From assembly GCA_041567895.1 (NCBI GenBank), contig JBFGAX010000007.1, positions 5,961 through 69,960 of the forward strand: 64,000 nt of DNA, given 5' to 3'. The notes beneath the pieces are model-generated. The model was not told the origin of the DNA. It saw nothing but the letters and a program-made list of their open reading frames with translations, and searched no databases. Made by a program: the position numbers and the translations under genes. Source of the stretch: JABDOU01 sp041567895 (GTDB lineage Bacteria > Actinomycetota > Acidimicrobiia > Spongiisociales > SHLN01). The first letter of the stretch is position 1; each line of letters opens with the position of its first letter. This document shows, piece by piece, positions 24,805-33,719 of this stretch.

Positions 24805-25797
24805 CTAGTCCTTGTAGAACAGGTCGTCGATGAGCTTTTCTTCGATGAACTTCCCATACGGGTCGAAGCGGAAGTGTGGCAGGTCCTTGATGAACTCGAT
24901 GTCGAAACCCGATTGACCGTGTCGGTTCTTCTCAATGCTGAGAACCATCATCCTGCGATAGGACTCATAGGAGAGCGAATCCGAGGTGTGTCGCTTGGAA
25001 ACAGCCAGATGCTTTTCGTTCAACATCATCACCCGGTCGGCTTCATAAGCCAATCCGCCCGCACCGCGAAGGTGATATGGCCGGAGGCGGCGAGCCTGTA
25101 GTCCGACCTGCTCGGCTGCTGCGATGGCAACCACCGAGATGTCGTTGGCAAGCGCCAGTTCCTTCAACGACTCTGCCTGACGGATCGAACGCTCATCGTC
25201 ACTCCAATCGCCGTTGATCGGCATCTTCTGGAGATAGTCGACAAACACCACGGAGCCCGATCCGAGATCCTCGGCAAATGAGCGAATGTCGTCGATGCCG
25301 GTATCGATGCTCGAAGCGCGAACGAGTTTCAGGTTATGTCCGTACCGGGCCATCTCTCCGACCGCATACTGCACCAGACTGTTCTCCCCGTACTCCTGGT
25401 TGAGACTCCGTTGTCCCAACAGGATTTCGTGGAGGATCTCCTGGGCATCGGCAGACGCAGACGCAGACACGCCTTCGGCAAACCCCATTTCGAGCGCCAT
25501 GAGTCGGCCGGCCAGGCTGGCCTCATCATGTTCGTAGCACACGTACACGACCTGATATCCCGCCCGGGCCAGGTTTCGAGCCATCTGCAAAGTGAAGACG
25601 GTCTTTCCGACTCCAGGCACACCGCCGATGAGCGTGAGATCGCGAGTCTGGAGACCACCGGCCAGCGCCTCGTCGAGTGGATGAAACCCGGTCGGCATGC
25701 TGCTGACGGTCTGGATATCGTCCATGCCGGTGACCACGTCGGCAAGCACGACCGGTTGCCCGGTGTTCACGTTGGTGGGGTCGATCACGCTCGTCAT
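24805..25797 (-). CDS. DnaB-helicase-like RecA-fold ATPase, last gene of the Tad pilus operon
   Basis: The 330-residue protein matches the C-terminal ATPase domain of DnaB/DnaB-like SF4 helicases without the N-terminal primase-binding domain. Walker A is GGVPGVGKT (58-66). The Walker B strand is VVFVDYLQKM, with Asp187. AEQVGLQ and HLRGAGGLAYEADRVMML follow as in DnaB, and KNRHGQSG (290-297) is the arginine-finger/beta-hairpin element. Its ATG overlaps the tadC stop by 4 bp, so it is translated with the pilus genes. A role in replication is unlikely given this context. It might be a second motor, a regulator or a KaiC-like switch. A repeat SASASADA (111-118) is an unusual insertion. The 123 bp after it, up to the convergent LuxR gene, shows no clear structure. 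Confidence 0.82.
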   Translation of the reverse strand: MTSVIDPTNVNTGQPVVLADVVTGMDDIQTVSSMPTGFHPLDEALAGGLQTRDLTLIGGVPGVGKTVFTLQMARNLARAGYQVVYVCYEHDEASLAGRLMALEMGFAEGVSASASADAQEILHEILLGQRSLNQEYGENSLVQYAVGEMARYGHNLKLVRASSIDTGIDDIRSFAEDLGSGSVVFVDYLQKMPINGDWSDDERSIRQAESLKELALANDISVVAIAAAEQVGLQARRLRPYHLRGAGGLAYEADRVMMLNEKHLAVSKRHTSDSLSYESYRRMMVLSIEKNRHGQSGFDIEFIKDLPHFRFDPYGKFIEEKLIDDLFYKD

Positions 25798-26711
25798 CCT
25801 CCCAACCTCGGTGTGAGATCACGGAAAATGCGGATGACCGCCGGGCCCAACAGGATGATGAACATCGCTGGAAAGATTCCGAAGGCGAGCGGGAATATCA
25901 GCAGGACCGGAAGCTTGAGGGCTCTTTCCTCTGCGCGGCTTCGCCGTTTGTCCCGAAGCTCGGCAGATTGAACCCGAAGAACCTGGGCGATCGGCAATCC
26001 GTAATTCTCCGACTGAATGATCGCAAAAACAAAACTGCGAAGATCGTCTACATCGGTCCGGTCTGCAAGGTTGCGGAGTGCTTCAGTCCGCGGAACCCCT
26101 AGCTGCATCTCTCTCAGAAACCGGAGCAGTTCATGCGCCATTGGACCGTCGCCGGCAGATGCAACTCTGTCCACTGCCCCCTCGAAACCCATGCCGGCTT
26201 CGACGGCCATCGTCACCTGGTCCAGAGTGTCGGGTAGCTCTCTCAGAATATCGGCTTGTCGCTTGTCGGCGCGGTTCGAGATCACCGCATTTGGGAGAAA
26301 GTAACCGATAAAGACGAGAACCGGCACCAGCAAGATCGCATAGGGAGCGGATCGCAGCGGACCGAGACCCAGCAGTAGCAGGCCTGTGGCAAGGAAAAAC
26401 TTCAGGAGCAGCACCCGATCCACGGACCATGTATGCGTCAAGCCTGCCAACTCGATCTTGCGTTCTAGCTTCTCGATGCGTCCGATCGGACTCATTTCCC
26501 TCAAGCGAAAAGCAAGCGTTCGGAGGCCCGGATTGACAAGACGCTGGCCAGCTCCTTGCTCGAGAATCAACTGACGCATGTCGGCTAATTGCCTCCCGTC
26601 GGGAGCCAACTCCAGCGTATTGGCCTGATGTCGGGACGACGCCACCGAATACCACAAAAGCGGGACAGACAGCGCAACAGCTGCTGCTGCCAGTATTACT
26701 TCGATTGACAT
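25794..26711 (-). CDS. tadC: TadC-like type II secretion F-domain membrane protein
   Basis: The 305-residue inner-membrane platform protein has an N-terminal helix (EVILAAAAVALSVPLLWYSVAS), two central helices (about 115-160), and the T2SSF domain with LRELPDTLDQVTMAVEAGMGFEGAVDRVA and LRFLREMQLGVPRTEALRNLADRTDVDDLRSFVFAIIQSENYGLPIAQVLRVQSAELRDKRRSRAEERALKLPV, then a C-terminal helix. It pairs with TadB around the TadA motor. AGAAGG lies 7 bases before the ATG at 26711, which I prefer to the ATG at 26717. It is 11 bp downstream of tadB. Confidence 0.9.
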   Translation of the reverse strand: MSIEVILAAAAVALSVPLLWYSVASSRHQANTLELAPDGRQLADMRQLILEQGAGQRLVNPGLRTLAFRLREMSPIGRIEKLERKIELAGLTHTWSVDRVLLLKFFLATGLLLLGLGPLRSAPYAILLVPVLVFIGYFLPNAVISNRADKRQADILRELPDTLDQVTMAVEAGMGFEGAVDRVASAGDGPMAHELLRFLREMQLGVPRTEALRNLADRTDVDDLRSFVFAIIQSENYGLPIAQVLRVQSAELRDKRRSRAEERALKLPVLLIFPLAFGIFPAMFIILLGPAVIRIFRDLTPRLGG

Positions 26712-26722
26712 AGTCATCCCTT

Positions 26723-28639
26723 CTAAAAAACCAAACGAACGAGTCGGCGCATCCAAACCACGCCCACCAGCCAGGCCACTATCCCGATGCCAATCGTGAT
26801 GCGGCCGACAAGGGTCCCGGTGAGTTCGGCCAGGTAGGCAGCATTGATCATTGAGATCAAAATCACCAGCACGATCGGGATCAACGAGAGCACCACACCA
26901 GAAATCCGGCCTTCAGCGCTCAGCGCACGGATCCGGCGACGAATCCGATTCCGGTCCCTGATCGTCTCGTTGACTGCGTCGAGGATTTCTGCAAGGTCGC
27001 CGCCGATCTGTCGATGAATCTCGATTGATTCAGCCACCCAGCGAAAGTCTTCGCTCTGTACGCGATCGGCAGCAGCTCGCATCGAGTCTTCAACTTCGCG
27101 ACCGAGTTGCGTCTCGACTTTGATTCGTTGAAACTCCTCAGATGCAGGCGCAGGCGCTTCGGCAGCCACTGAATCAACGGCCTGGAGAAGTCCATATCCG
27201 GCTCGCATAGAAGACGCCATCAACTGAAGCGAGTCACTCAACTGTTCAGCGAAGGCTCGCGACCGGGCCCCGGCCAACGAACTCAGGCGCAGTTTCGCCA
27301 AACCGATCACGACCGCTGCCCCTACCAACGCTACGGCAGGCCCCGCAAGGAACATCCCGACGGCGGCAGCTGCGAGAGCGAATGAGATGATCAGCACCAC
27401 GAGCTCGGCCGGACGCATCGCCAGGCCGGCTCGCTCCAAAGTCAGATTCAATGGCGTGAGCCGATCAGCCTTGGTAAGAGTGGTCTCGGCCAAATTCGTC
27501 GCAGAGCTTGCAAGCGTGGAAAGGGCGTTCGGCTTGAACTCGGCCAGGCGACGGGGATCTGCCCGAAGCACATTCTCTGCCGGCTTGGGCAGCGTCATCA
27601 TGCTCAGAGTCCCGGTTATCGCCAAAAAGAGCGCTGCGATACCTAGCCAAAGGGCAGTCTCAGTGTCCCAGAAACTGAGCGATATCGTTTCCCCTTCGCG
27701 AAGCACCGGCGCAGGTTCTACCGGGGCTGGCTCCGGCGTAATCTCGGTTGCCGGGGTGGCTGACGAAACGGGAAACGCGATGAGCGTCTCCGCCGAGGCC
27801 ACACCAGAGGAGGTGAGCAGGTTGAGACGTAGCGTTGTGTCACCTTCGGACTCACTCGTGTACGTGATCCGAAACCTGGTCAAGAGTTGGGCTGTTATGG
27901 ATTCGAATACTTCACCGAGATCACTTCCGTCTGCAGAAAATACCGACCCGCCAACGGCTTCGGCAAGGGTGTCAAGCGCTTCGCGATCGTTCTCAGGACT
28001 TTGGAGTTCAATCGAGTAGAGAGAGGCACCCACATCTTTGAGGGCCGCCGTGGCGGTGTTGAGATCGGCAGTGCTGACTGTATCGCCTCCGTCGGAAACC
28101 ATCACGATCGTTTTTAGTGATTCATCCGATGCTCGGAGGAGATCTGTCGCTGCCAGGAGCCCGTCATACAGAGCGGTCTCGCCTCTCGCTGTGAGACCGT
28201 TGATATTCTCCGTCAGGTAATCCTTCTCATTCGAGAACTCAGCAGCCAGAGCCGCCGACGAGCCGAAAGCAATCACAGCCACATCAACCGATTCCGGCAT
28301 GATCGCAACGAAGTCGGTGGCAGCTTTCTGCGCGGCTTCCAGGGGCGCTCCCTTCATGCTGCCGCTGACATCAAGGAGCAGGACGATTTCGAGCCCTTCG
28401 GAAGCTTCGAGTTCGAGCGCCGACTCGATTTGCTTCCCATTCTCCAGAAGCTCAGAACTCGGAAGGTCGCTACCCAACAGATCCTGCGGAATGCTCGCGA
28501 TCACCGATATCTCTGGGTAGCGAGTCGCATCGACGGAATCGATGGCGAGGCTGGTCTGATCCTGCGCGAGTGCCTGCGGAGAAAACGCCATCGTGAGTAC
28601 CAGAATGACCGGGAGGAGTCGGCTCAGGCGAGGTTTCAT
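26723..28639 (-). CDS. tadB: VWA domain-TadB fusion (Tad pilus platform protein)
   Basis: This 638-residue protein joins two parts. Residues 1-25 are a signal peptide. Residues 83-260 form a von Willebrand A domain with an intact metal site (DVSGSM at 90-95, the Thr in GETALYDG, and VSDGGDT). Helices near 325-345 and 405-450 and the T2SSF domain (FAEQLSDSLQLMASSMRAGYGLLQAVDSVA, then ESIEIHRQIGGDLAEILDAVNETIRDRNRIRRRIRALSAEGR) form the TadB part. The VWA part should be extracytoplasmic and may bind pilin subunits, the pilus tip or wall ligands. Normal TadB is about 300 residues. The start overlaps the tadA stop by 4 bp. Confidence 0.9.
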   Translation of the reverse strand: MKPRLSRLLPVILVLTMAFSPQALAQDQTSLAIDSVDATRYPEISVIASIPQDLLGSDLPSSELLENGKQIESALELEASEGLEIVLLLDVSGSMKGAPLEAAQKAATDFVAIMPESVDVAVIAFGSSAALAAEFSNEKDYLTENINGLTARGETALYDGLLAATDLLRASDESLKTIVMVSDGGDTVSTADLNTATAALKDVGASLYSIELQSPENDREALDTLAEAVGGSVFSADGSDLGEVFESITAQLLTRFRITYTSESEGDTTLRLNLLTSSGVASAETLIAFPVSSATPATEITPEPAPVEPAPVLREGETISLSFWDTETALWLGIAALFLAITGTLSMMTLPKPAENVLRADPRRLAEFKPNALSTLASSATNLAETTLTKADRLTPLNLTLERAGLAMRPAELVVLIISFALAAAAVGMFLAGPAVALVGAAVVIGLAKLRLSSLAGARSRAFAEQLSDSLQLMASSMRAGYGLLQAVDSVAAEAPAPASEEFQRIKVETQLGREVEDSMRAAADRVQSEDFRWVAESIEIHRQIGGDLAEILDAVNETIRDRNRIRRRIRALSAEGRISGVVLSLIPIVLVILISMINAAYLAELTGTLVGRITIGIGIVAWLVGVVWMRRLVRLVF

Positions 28640-30018
28640 CGCCGTTTGTGACCATTTCTAGAAGCCAATTGTGGTGTTCCAAAAATCGAAGGCGGGAGCT
28701 GAATACCAACGTCTTTGAGTCGTTCCGTGAACTGAGGCCGGATTCCAGTAGGTTGAATAGTCCCGAGATACCGGCCACCGCTGTCGATGCCGGCCTTGTA
28801 GTCGAAGGCGAATGCGTCCTGCAACGTGATCGTTTCGCCCTCCATCCCGACAACCTCGGATACTTGAACGATTCGACGAGAACCGTCCCGCATCCGACTC
28901 AGGTGAACAATGAGATCCACCGCCGATGCCACTTGTTCCCGAATCGCCCTGGCCGGCAGATCGACTCCCGCCATGAGAACCATCGTCTCCAGACGAGACA
29001 ACGCATCTCTCGGGCTGTTGGCATGGACCGTGGACAGAGAACCTTCGTGGCCGGTATTCATGGCCTGGAGCATGTCCAGGGCTTCACCGCCACGAACCTC
29101 ACCCACGACGATCCGGTCGGGACGCATACGCAATGCATTCCTGACCAGGTCTCGAATTGCGATCTGGCCTTTGCCTTCAACGTTCGGTGGGCGGCTCTCG
29201 AGCCGAATCACGTGATTCTGAGCCATTTGCAACTCCACCGCGTCTTCGATCGTGATGATGCGCTCGTCATTGGGAATGAACCCCGATAGCACATTGAGAA
29301 GCGTCGTCTTACCTGTACCGGTACCGCCGGTGACCAGGATATTCAGCTTCCCTTCGACGGTCGCCTTCAGCAGGACGGCCAAATCATCGGTCAACGTTCC
29401 GATCTCGATCAGGTCCTTGACTTCGAAAGGTTCCTTGGAAAACACGCGGATCGTGAGTACGGGGCCGTCGACCGACAGAGGCGGAATGACAGCATTGACG
29501 CGGGAACCGTCCGGTAGACGGGCATCCACCATCGGTGAAGACTCATCGATCCGACGACCGACCTGTGCCACGATCCGGTCAATCACCTTGCGCAAACTCT
29601 GTTGCGACGCAAATTTGGTGTCGGTTTGCTCGATCTTGCCGTCACGCTCGATATAGATGAAATCGTCTGCGTTCACCATGATCTCGGTGACAGCTGGATC
29701 CTCCAGATAAATGTGGAGTGGACCGTATCCGAGGATCTCATCCCGAATCTGTTTCCCCAGTTGACGCTGTTCTTCAGCTGAGAACGGGGCTTTCTCGGCA
29801 GCCATCGCGGCCGACAGTTCACGGGCCACTATCTCCTGGAGCTCGACATCGGACATCGACGAGTCGTACAGACGGGGTCCAAGTTTGGCGAACAGCGCCT
29901 GCTGGGCCCGGTTTTTCAGTTTGATGAAGGGGTCTTCCCCCGGAACGACTGCAACCGGAACATCTGCTTGTCTGCGTGATCGTTCGTCAGCCTTTTTCAG
30001 GCGTTCTTCAAGCCTCAT
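28636..30018 (-). CDS. tadA: TadA/CpaF pilus assembly ATPase
   Basis: This 460-residue hexameric motor of Flp pilus assembly carries the CpaF N-terminal region (IRDEILGYGPLHIYLEDPAVTEIMVN, then IDESSPMVDARLPDGSRVNAVIPPL). Walker A is GGTGTGKTT (231-239). The Asp box is IITIEDAVELQ, Walker B is DRIVVGEVRGGEALDMLQAMNTGHEGSLSTVHAN, and the His box is in the last segment. It acts on the cytosolic face with TadB and TadC. The start overlaps the CpaE gene by 11 bp and the stop overlaps tadB by 4 bp, so expression is tightly coupled. Confidence 0.96.
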   Translation of the reverse strand: MRLEERLKKADERSRRQADVPVAVVPGEDPFIKLKNRAQQALFAKLGPRLYDSSMSDVELQEIVARELSAAMAAEKAPFSAEEQRQLGKQIRDEILGYGPLHIYLEDPAVTEIMVNADDFIYIERDGKIEQTDTKFASQQSLRKVIDRIVAQVGRRIDESSPMVDARLPDGSRVNAVIPPLSVDGPVLTIRVFSKEPFEVKDLIEIGTLTDDLAVLLKATVEGKLNILVTGGTGTGKTTLLNVLSGFIPNDERIITIEDAVELQMAQNHVIRLESRPPNVEGKGQIAIRDLVRNALRMRPDRIVVGEVRGGEALDMLQAMNTGHEGSLSTVHANSPRDALSRLETMVLMAGVDLPARAIREQVASAVDLIVHLSRMRDGSRRIVQVSEVVGMEGETITLQDAFAFDYKAGIDSGGRYLGTIQPTGIRPQFTERLKDVGIQLPPSIFGTPQLASRNGHKRR

Positions 30019-31228
30019 CGACAGACCTCCTTCGCGAGAAGGCGGCTTTAAGCCCGCCAGAAGGCTCCGGTCTTCCGTTGATCAAGTGGACCAACGACAT
30101 CATCTTGCGCGAAACGGCCAATTTCGGTGCCGCCTCGACGATCGGGGTTCCCTGATTCATCGACGTCGGAAGATCTCTCGTGCTGGGAATCGAGATGGAC
30201 ACCGGCATACCCATGACGCCCGCAGCTTCCTCCGGCGTTACACCAACCCGGCTGTCCGCTCGATTCAGAACGAAATGCCGCTTGGCACCTGTCAGATTGA
30301 GCCGGTCGAGCACGTCCACGACCTTACGGAGACCGCGCACCGCTGCCACCGAGAGGTCACAAACCATCAAGATCTCGGATGAGAGTTCGATTGCCGTCAG
30401 CGTGGCCTCTGTGATGCCGGCAGGCGTGTCGATGATCACATAGTCGAATTCGGCGGCCAGGAGCTTTACGACCTCTTCCACATCGGCCGAGGTGACGCTA
30501 TCTGCCTCGCCCGGTCCGAGGGGGGCGCACAGTGCGAACAGATTTGGGCCCCGATTCGCCAGAAAGACCTTCAAGTTGGTTCGGGTCAAACCTCCCGGAA
30601 CCTGTCGGAGGTCGGCAATGGTGTGCTCGCCCTGCACCTGCAGCGCGTCGCTCACATCACCGAATTGCAGATCAAGGTCAACGATCACCACCCGATCCTC
30701 GGGTTGCATGGCTAGACCGACGGCCAGATTTGTGGCGAGCGTCGTCTTGCCGGACCCTCCTTTGGGTGCGACGATCGTCACGACCTTGCCGCGGCCGGTT
30801 CTGCCGCCGATGGCGCCAATCGTCTCCATCAGGTTCATGCGTCTGCGAAGAGCGGTGTCGAGCGCTCGATCGAGCGACTCTCGTAGCTGCATTGGTTCGG
30901 CTTTGGGTGAGATCAGATCGCTCACGCCGGCCCGCATGGCCTTGGCAAAGAGGCCGTTGTTCGCCTCAGCCACGACCATGACAACGATCTCGGGATGAAA
31001 CGATTCGAACGCCGCTGCCAGGTCAAGGGCTTGATCCATCGGGATATTCGGCCCCAGCACCACGGCGTCCGGGGAGAACTCCATGATCTCTTTCACAGCC
31101 GCATGCGGATTGTCAAGCAGGAGATCGTTCTCCCACCGGGAAATCCCGCCATCCATGTCGCCACGCATGGCTTTGCGCACCTTTTGTTCGAATGCGACGC
31201 TCGATGTCGCCAGTAGTACTCCACTCAT
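30008..31228 (-). CDS. cpaE: CpaE/TadZ-like pilus localisation ATPase
   Basis: This 406-residue protein has an N-terminal receiver-like domain (1-120) lacking a clear phospho-acceptor (DAVVLGPNIP has Gly at the usual Asp position) and a C-terminal MinD/ParA-type ATPase. The deviant Walker A is APKGGSGKTT (154-163), and VDLDLQFGDVSDALQ and VIIDTPAGITEATLTAIE follow. Such proteins place the Tad machine at a cell site. The ATG at 31228, preceded by GGGGAG, fits the end of the upstream cpaB gene (4-bp overlap). The longer open frame has no support. Confidence 0.93.
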   Translation of the reverse strand: MSGVLLATSSVAFEQKVRKAMRGDMDGGISRWENDLLLDNPHAAVKEIMEFSPDAVVLGPNIPMDQALDLAAAFESFHPEIVVMVVAEANNGLFAKAMRAGVSDLISPKAEPMQLRESLDRALDTALRRRMNLMETIGAIGGRTGRGKVVTIVAPKGGSGKTTLATNLAVGLAMQPEDRVVIVDLDLQFGDVSDALQVQGEHTIADLRQVPGGLTRTNLKVFLANRGPNLFALCAPLGPGEADSVTSADVEEVVKLLAAEFDYVIIDTPAGITEATLTAIELSSEILMVCDLSVAAVRGLRKVVDVLDRLNLTGAKRHFVLNRADSRVGVTPEEAAGVMGMPVSISIPSTRDLPTSMNQGTPIVEAAPKLAVSRKMMSLVHLINGRPEPSGGLKAAFSRRRSVDEA

Positions 31229-32061
31229 CGGTAGATAACTCCCCTCGAGATAATTTCGGTGTCGAGCTCGCTGGCCTCTTCGCCTTCCCGAGCCAGCCAC
31301 ACCTTGCCGAACTCTGCTGTGAACACGATCTTTTCGATGGCTGGCGCTTCCGCTGCCAGGGTGATGAGCAGGTTGCCCGTTGGAGCCAGCTCTACACCTT
31401 GCTCCTCGGCGGCAGTCTCCGCCTCAGGTACCGGAAGCGTTTCGATCTGTACGTTCGTCACCAGGATCTTGTGAAGGATGATGTGCGTCGTGTTGGGAGT
31501 CTTCGGTTTCTCAGCCGGCGCCAGGGTCTGCTGGTTCTGGTTTACAACAATCTGGATCGGCTCTTCGTCCGGGTCTTCCGGGATCGCCCCGGAGATCTCG
31601 AATGGATCAAACGATGCCAGATAGGCCACAATATCGCCGGGCTCGAGGCTTCCTCCCACGGCACGATCGGGTGAAAGCGATACGGTCACTTGCAACAGAT
31701 CGGCCGGCACGTCGATTTCTTTCGATGCCTCGAGGACAGCGAGCGTCGTGAACCTGCTGTTGACGATCTGCTCCCCCGGCACGAGATCCACCGCCGTGAC
31801 TTCACCCTGGATCTCGCTCAAATCCGAAACGGAACCGAGCGCTTGTGCGCCAACCGGGATCCTCTTCGAAGAAACATTGAGCGCTACCTCTTCGAGAGTG
31901 GCGCCCTCGGGAATCGTGTCAGACACGACCAGCACCTCAACCGTTTCTTGTTCAGCGAGTGCGCGGTCTTCTGCGGACTGCACATAGCGAATCAGAACAA
32001 ACGTTCCCAGGATCGCAAGGACGATCGAAAGCACCACACCGAGCCATTTTCTGTTACCCAT
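31225..32061 (-). CDS. cpaB: CpaB/RcpC-like pilus assembly protein
   Basis: This 278-residue protein has one N-terminal membrane helix (WLGVVLSIVLAILGTFVLIRYV) and an extracytoplasmic SAF-type domain (VEVLVVSDTIPEGATLEEVALNVSSKRIPVGAQALGSV, then LVPGEQIVNSRF), followed by the CpaB C-terminal domain (VTVSLSPDRAVGGSLEPGDIVAYLA). In Gram-negatives CpaB helps the secretin; with no secretin here it probably acts in the cell wall zone, perhaps as a glycan-binding guide. Its ATG is 44 bp from the end of the upstream TadG-like gene. Confidence 0.9.
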   Translation of the reverse strand: MGNRKWLGVVLSIVLAILGTFVLIRYVQSAEDRALAEQETVEVLVVSDTIPEGATLEEVALNVSSKRIPVGAQALGSVSDLSEIQGEVTAVDLVPGEQIVNSRFTTLAVLEASKEIDVPADLLQVTVSLSPDRAVGGSLEPGDIVAYLASFDPFEISGAIPEDPDEEPIQIVVNQNQQTLAPAEKPKTPNTTHIILHKILVTNVQIETLPVPEAETAAEEQGVELAPTGNLLITLAAEAPAIEKIVFTAEFGKVWLAREGEEASELDTEIISRGVIYR

Positions 32062-32105
32062 CTAATTTCCCTTTTTCTTCCGTTTGTCCACTTGAAATCT
32101 CCTGG

Positions 32106-33275
32106 TCAACCGCTGAAGCGAATGACAACCACTCCGCGGTCTTCGCCGCCGAGATCTCCATCACCGGTATATACGGTGTTGACGAAGTACCCGGCGAGGC
32201 AGCGGACATCGTTCTGACCCGGACCGCTACACGGCGCTCCGGAGAGTGGGGGATTGACCCATCGCGTGTACTTGGGTCCGCCGCTGAATCGGTAGCCCGT
32301 GACGTGGAATGCTCCGTAGCCCGAGATGTGGTAACACTTGCCATTCGAGCCGCACGGTCCGGTTCCGTTGGCAGGCCCGGTCCACAGGTCGTCGAAATAC
32401 GGAATGAAGATCGTTTTACCGATCAAACCGCCGTACTGATCGTATCCCAGTAGTAGGCCTTCGATCGTGCTCCCATTGCTGTCCGCGCAGCCGGAGGAAG
32501 GGGAGCTGCCGGTATCGCCGGGAGCCCATCCGTAGTCGATGTTGTTGGGATCACTCTGTGAGGCGCCGTATACCTCAGCTTCACAGTTGACCGATTGCAG
32601 CCAACCGAACCCGCCAGGGAGTCGGCCATCTCCATCCTGGTCCTGGCCGGCCTGTGCTGCACAGTCTTCAGTCGCGTTGCCGTCGTGAAATTGAATCTCG
32701 ATTCCGGGATTGTTGTAGTCCGGCGGATCGGATTCGTTTGTCGAAGCATCTCCTCCGGGCCAACCAGGGTCAGTCTTTTCCCATTCGCATTCGGAGATGA
32801 TGATGGGGAACGTTGCAATTTGCAGGGGAAAGCCCCACACGACCGTTGCATCCGCGCCGATCGTGAAGTCGTCAAATCCCACGGCGCGGGCGAACATGAG
32901 ATCGTGTTCATGGTCTCCGTTCGGATCCTCAGTCGCGTTGTATACCGTCACCTCTCTCGCACTGAGATCGAGATCGACCTGATATGCCCAGGCTGCCGCG
33001 TCCCGAGCGTTGCCATCGACATATATTTCCGCGATGGCATACTCGTCATAGCCCCCACCGCATAATCCTCTTGCGCAGTCTTCCGCTATGGCCAGAGCGG
33101 CGGCATCTGCCCCATTTTGGAGCTGACGACGCTCCTCCCAAACAGAACCGAAGTCAATGGCGAATGCCGCCATGGCGAGCATGCCGACCATGATCACTGC
33201 CGCGAAGACAACCGTTGCGCCCTCGTCGTCGGCCGAACCGATCCTGCGCCCAATGGCCTGGATCATCCGCCGCAT
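32106..33275 (-). CDS. TadG-like pilus-associated protein
   Basis: This 389-residue protein has the TadG/TadE-like N-terminus: a basic stretch, then DDEGATVVFAAVIMVGMLAMAAFAIDFGSVWEERRQLQNGADAAALAIAEDCARG. This is a prepilin-like hydrophobic helix followed by the conserved LQxxADAAALA segment. The Glu at position +5 after the Gly is replaced by Phe, so it may not be processed as a pilin. The remainder is a large extracellular region with many Cys, Gly and Asp, including DQDGDGRLPGG, a calcium-loop-like element. I choose the ATG at 33275, overlapping tadE by 13 bp. It may be a surface minor component. Confidence 0.82.
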   Translation of the reverse strand: MRRMIQAIGRRIGSADDEGATVVFAAVIMVGMLAMAAFAIDFGSVWEERRQLQNGADAAALAIAEDCARGLCGGGYDEYAIAEIYVDGNARDAAAWAYQVDLDLSAREVTVYNATEDPNGDHEHDLMFARAVGFDDFTIGADATVVWGFPLQIATFPIIISECEWEKTDPGWPGGDASTNESDPPDYNNPGIEIQFHDGNATEDCAAQAGQDQDGDGRLPGGFGWLQSVNCEAEVYGASQSDPNNIDYGWAPGDTGSSPSSGCADSNGSTIEGLLLGYDQYGGLIGKTIFIPYFDDLWTGPANGTGPCGSNGKCYHISGYGAFHVTGYRFSGGPKYTRWVNPPLSGAPCSGPGQNDVRCLAGYFVNTVYTGDGDLGGEDRGVVVIRFSG

Positions 33276-33655
33276 CGCATGACCCCCTGAGCCTCCATGG
33301 TGAAGCTGACGGCTCGCCAGAACGCTATCTGCATGGCGAAGGGATATTCGAGATCCATCGTTGTCGGTTGGCCTGGATTGCATGCTGCCGTGGTGATGGT
33401 CATCTGGTTTGGATCCAGCGTTATCGCAGCATTGCGGGCAGCATCTTCTCCCTGAGCTACATCCTGGGTGATGGCGTACTGACGAACGCCTTCCCGGGCA
33501 GCATGAGTGAGCGTGTTTTGTGTGTTGTAGGCTCGTCCGAATTCAATAATGCCGAAAACCAGCATCAAGAGAACCGGAGCGATGATCGCGAATTCGACCA
33601 TTGCGGCGCCGTGATCACTCACGTTCTGTAACCGATTCTTCTTCAAAACCAACAC
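33263..33655 (-). CDS. TadE-like pseudopilin
   Basis: The protein (about 130 residues) has a short basic leader ending SDHG, then AAMVEFAIIAPVLLMLVFGIIEFGRAYNTQNTLTHAAREGVRQYA, the TadE signature with Glu at +5 of the predicted cleavage site. It would be a minor pseudopilin of the Flp pilus. The start is uncertain: GTG 33655 gives a normal leader length, whereas the ATG at 33601 would lie inside the processing site. No strong ribosome-binding site is visible. It follows the flp gene after a strong hairpin. Confidence 0.82.
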   Translation of the reverse strand: MLVLKKNRLQNVSDHGAAMVEFAIIAPVLLMLVFGIIEFGRAYNTQNTLTHAAREGVRQYAITQDVAQGEDAARNAAITLDPNQMTITTAACNPGQPTTMDLEYPFAMQIAFWRAVSFTMEAQGVMRCGG

Positions 33656-33678
33656 TTTCTGCGATTGATGAGTTTGTT

Positions 33679-33708
33679 CGGGGTTGCCGTCAAGAGACGG
33701 CAACCCCG
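33679..33708. terminator. 13-bp perfect hairpin between flp and tadE
   Basis: CGGGGTTGCCGTC (33679-33691) and GACGGCAACCCCG (33696-33708) form a perfect stem with an AAGA loop, 11 bases after the flp stop. No T-run follows on the minus strand, so it is more likely an RNA-stabilising or partial-termination element that raises pilin mRNA over the assembly genes. Confidence 0.7.
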
Positions 33709-33719
33709 AATTCACTCTC

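Noticed and set aside
32406..32420. GTTTTACCGATC as an operator copy
   Set aside because: There is no second arm, and it lies inside the TadG-like coding region.
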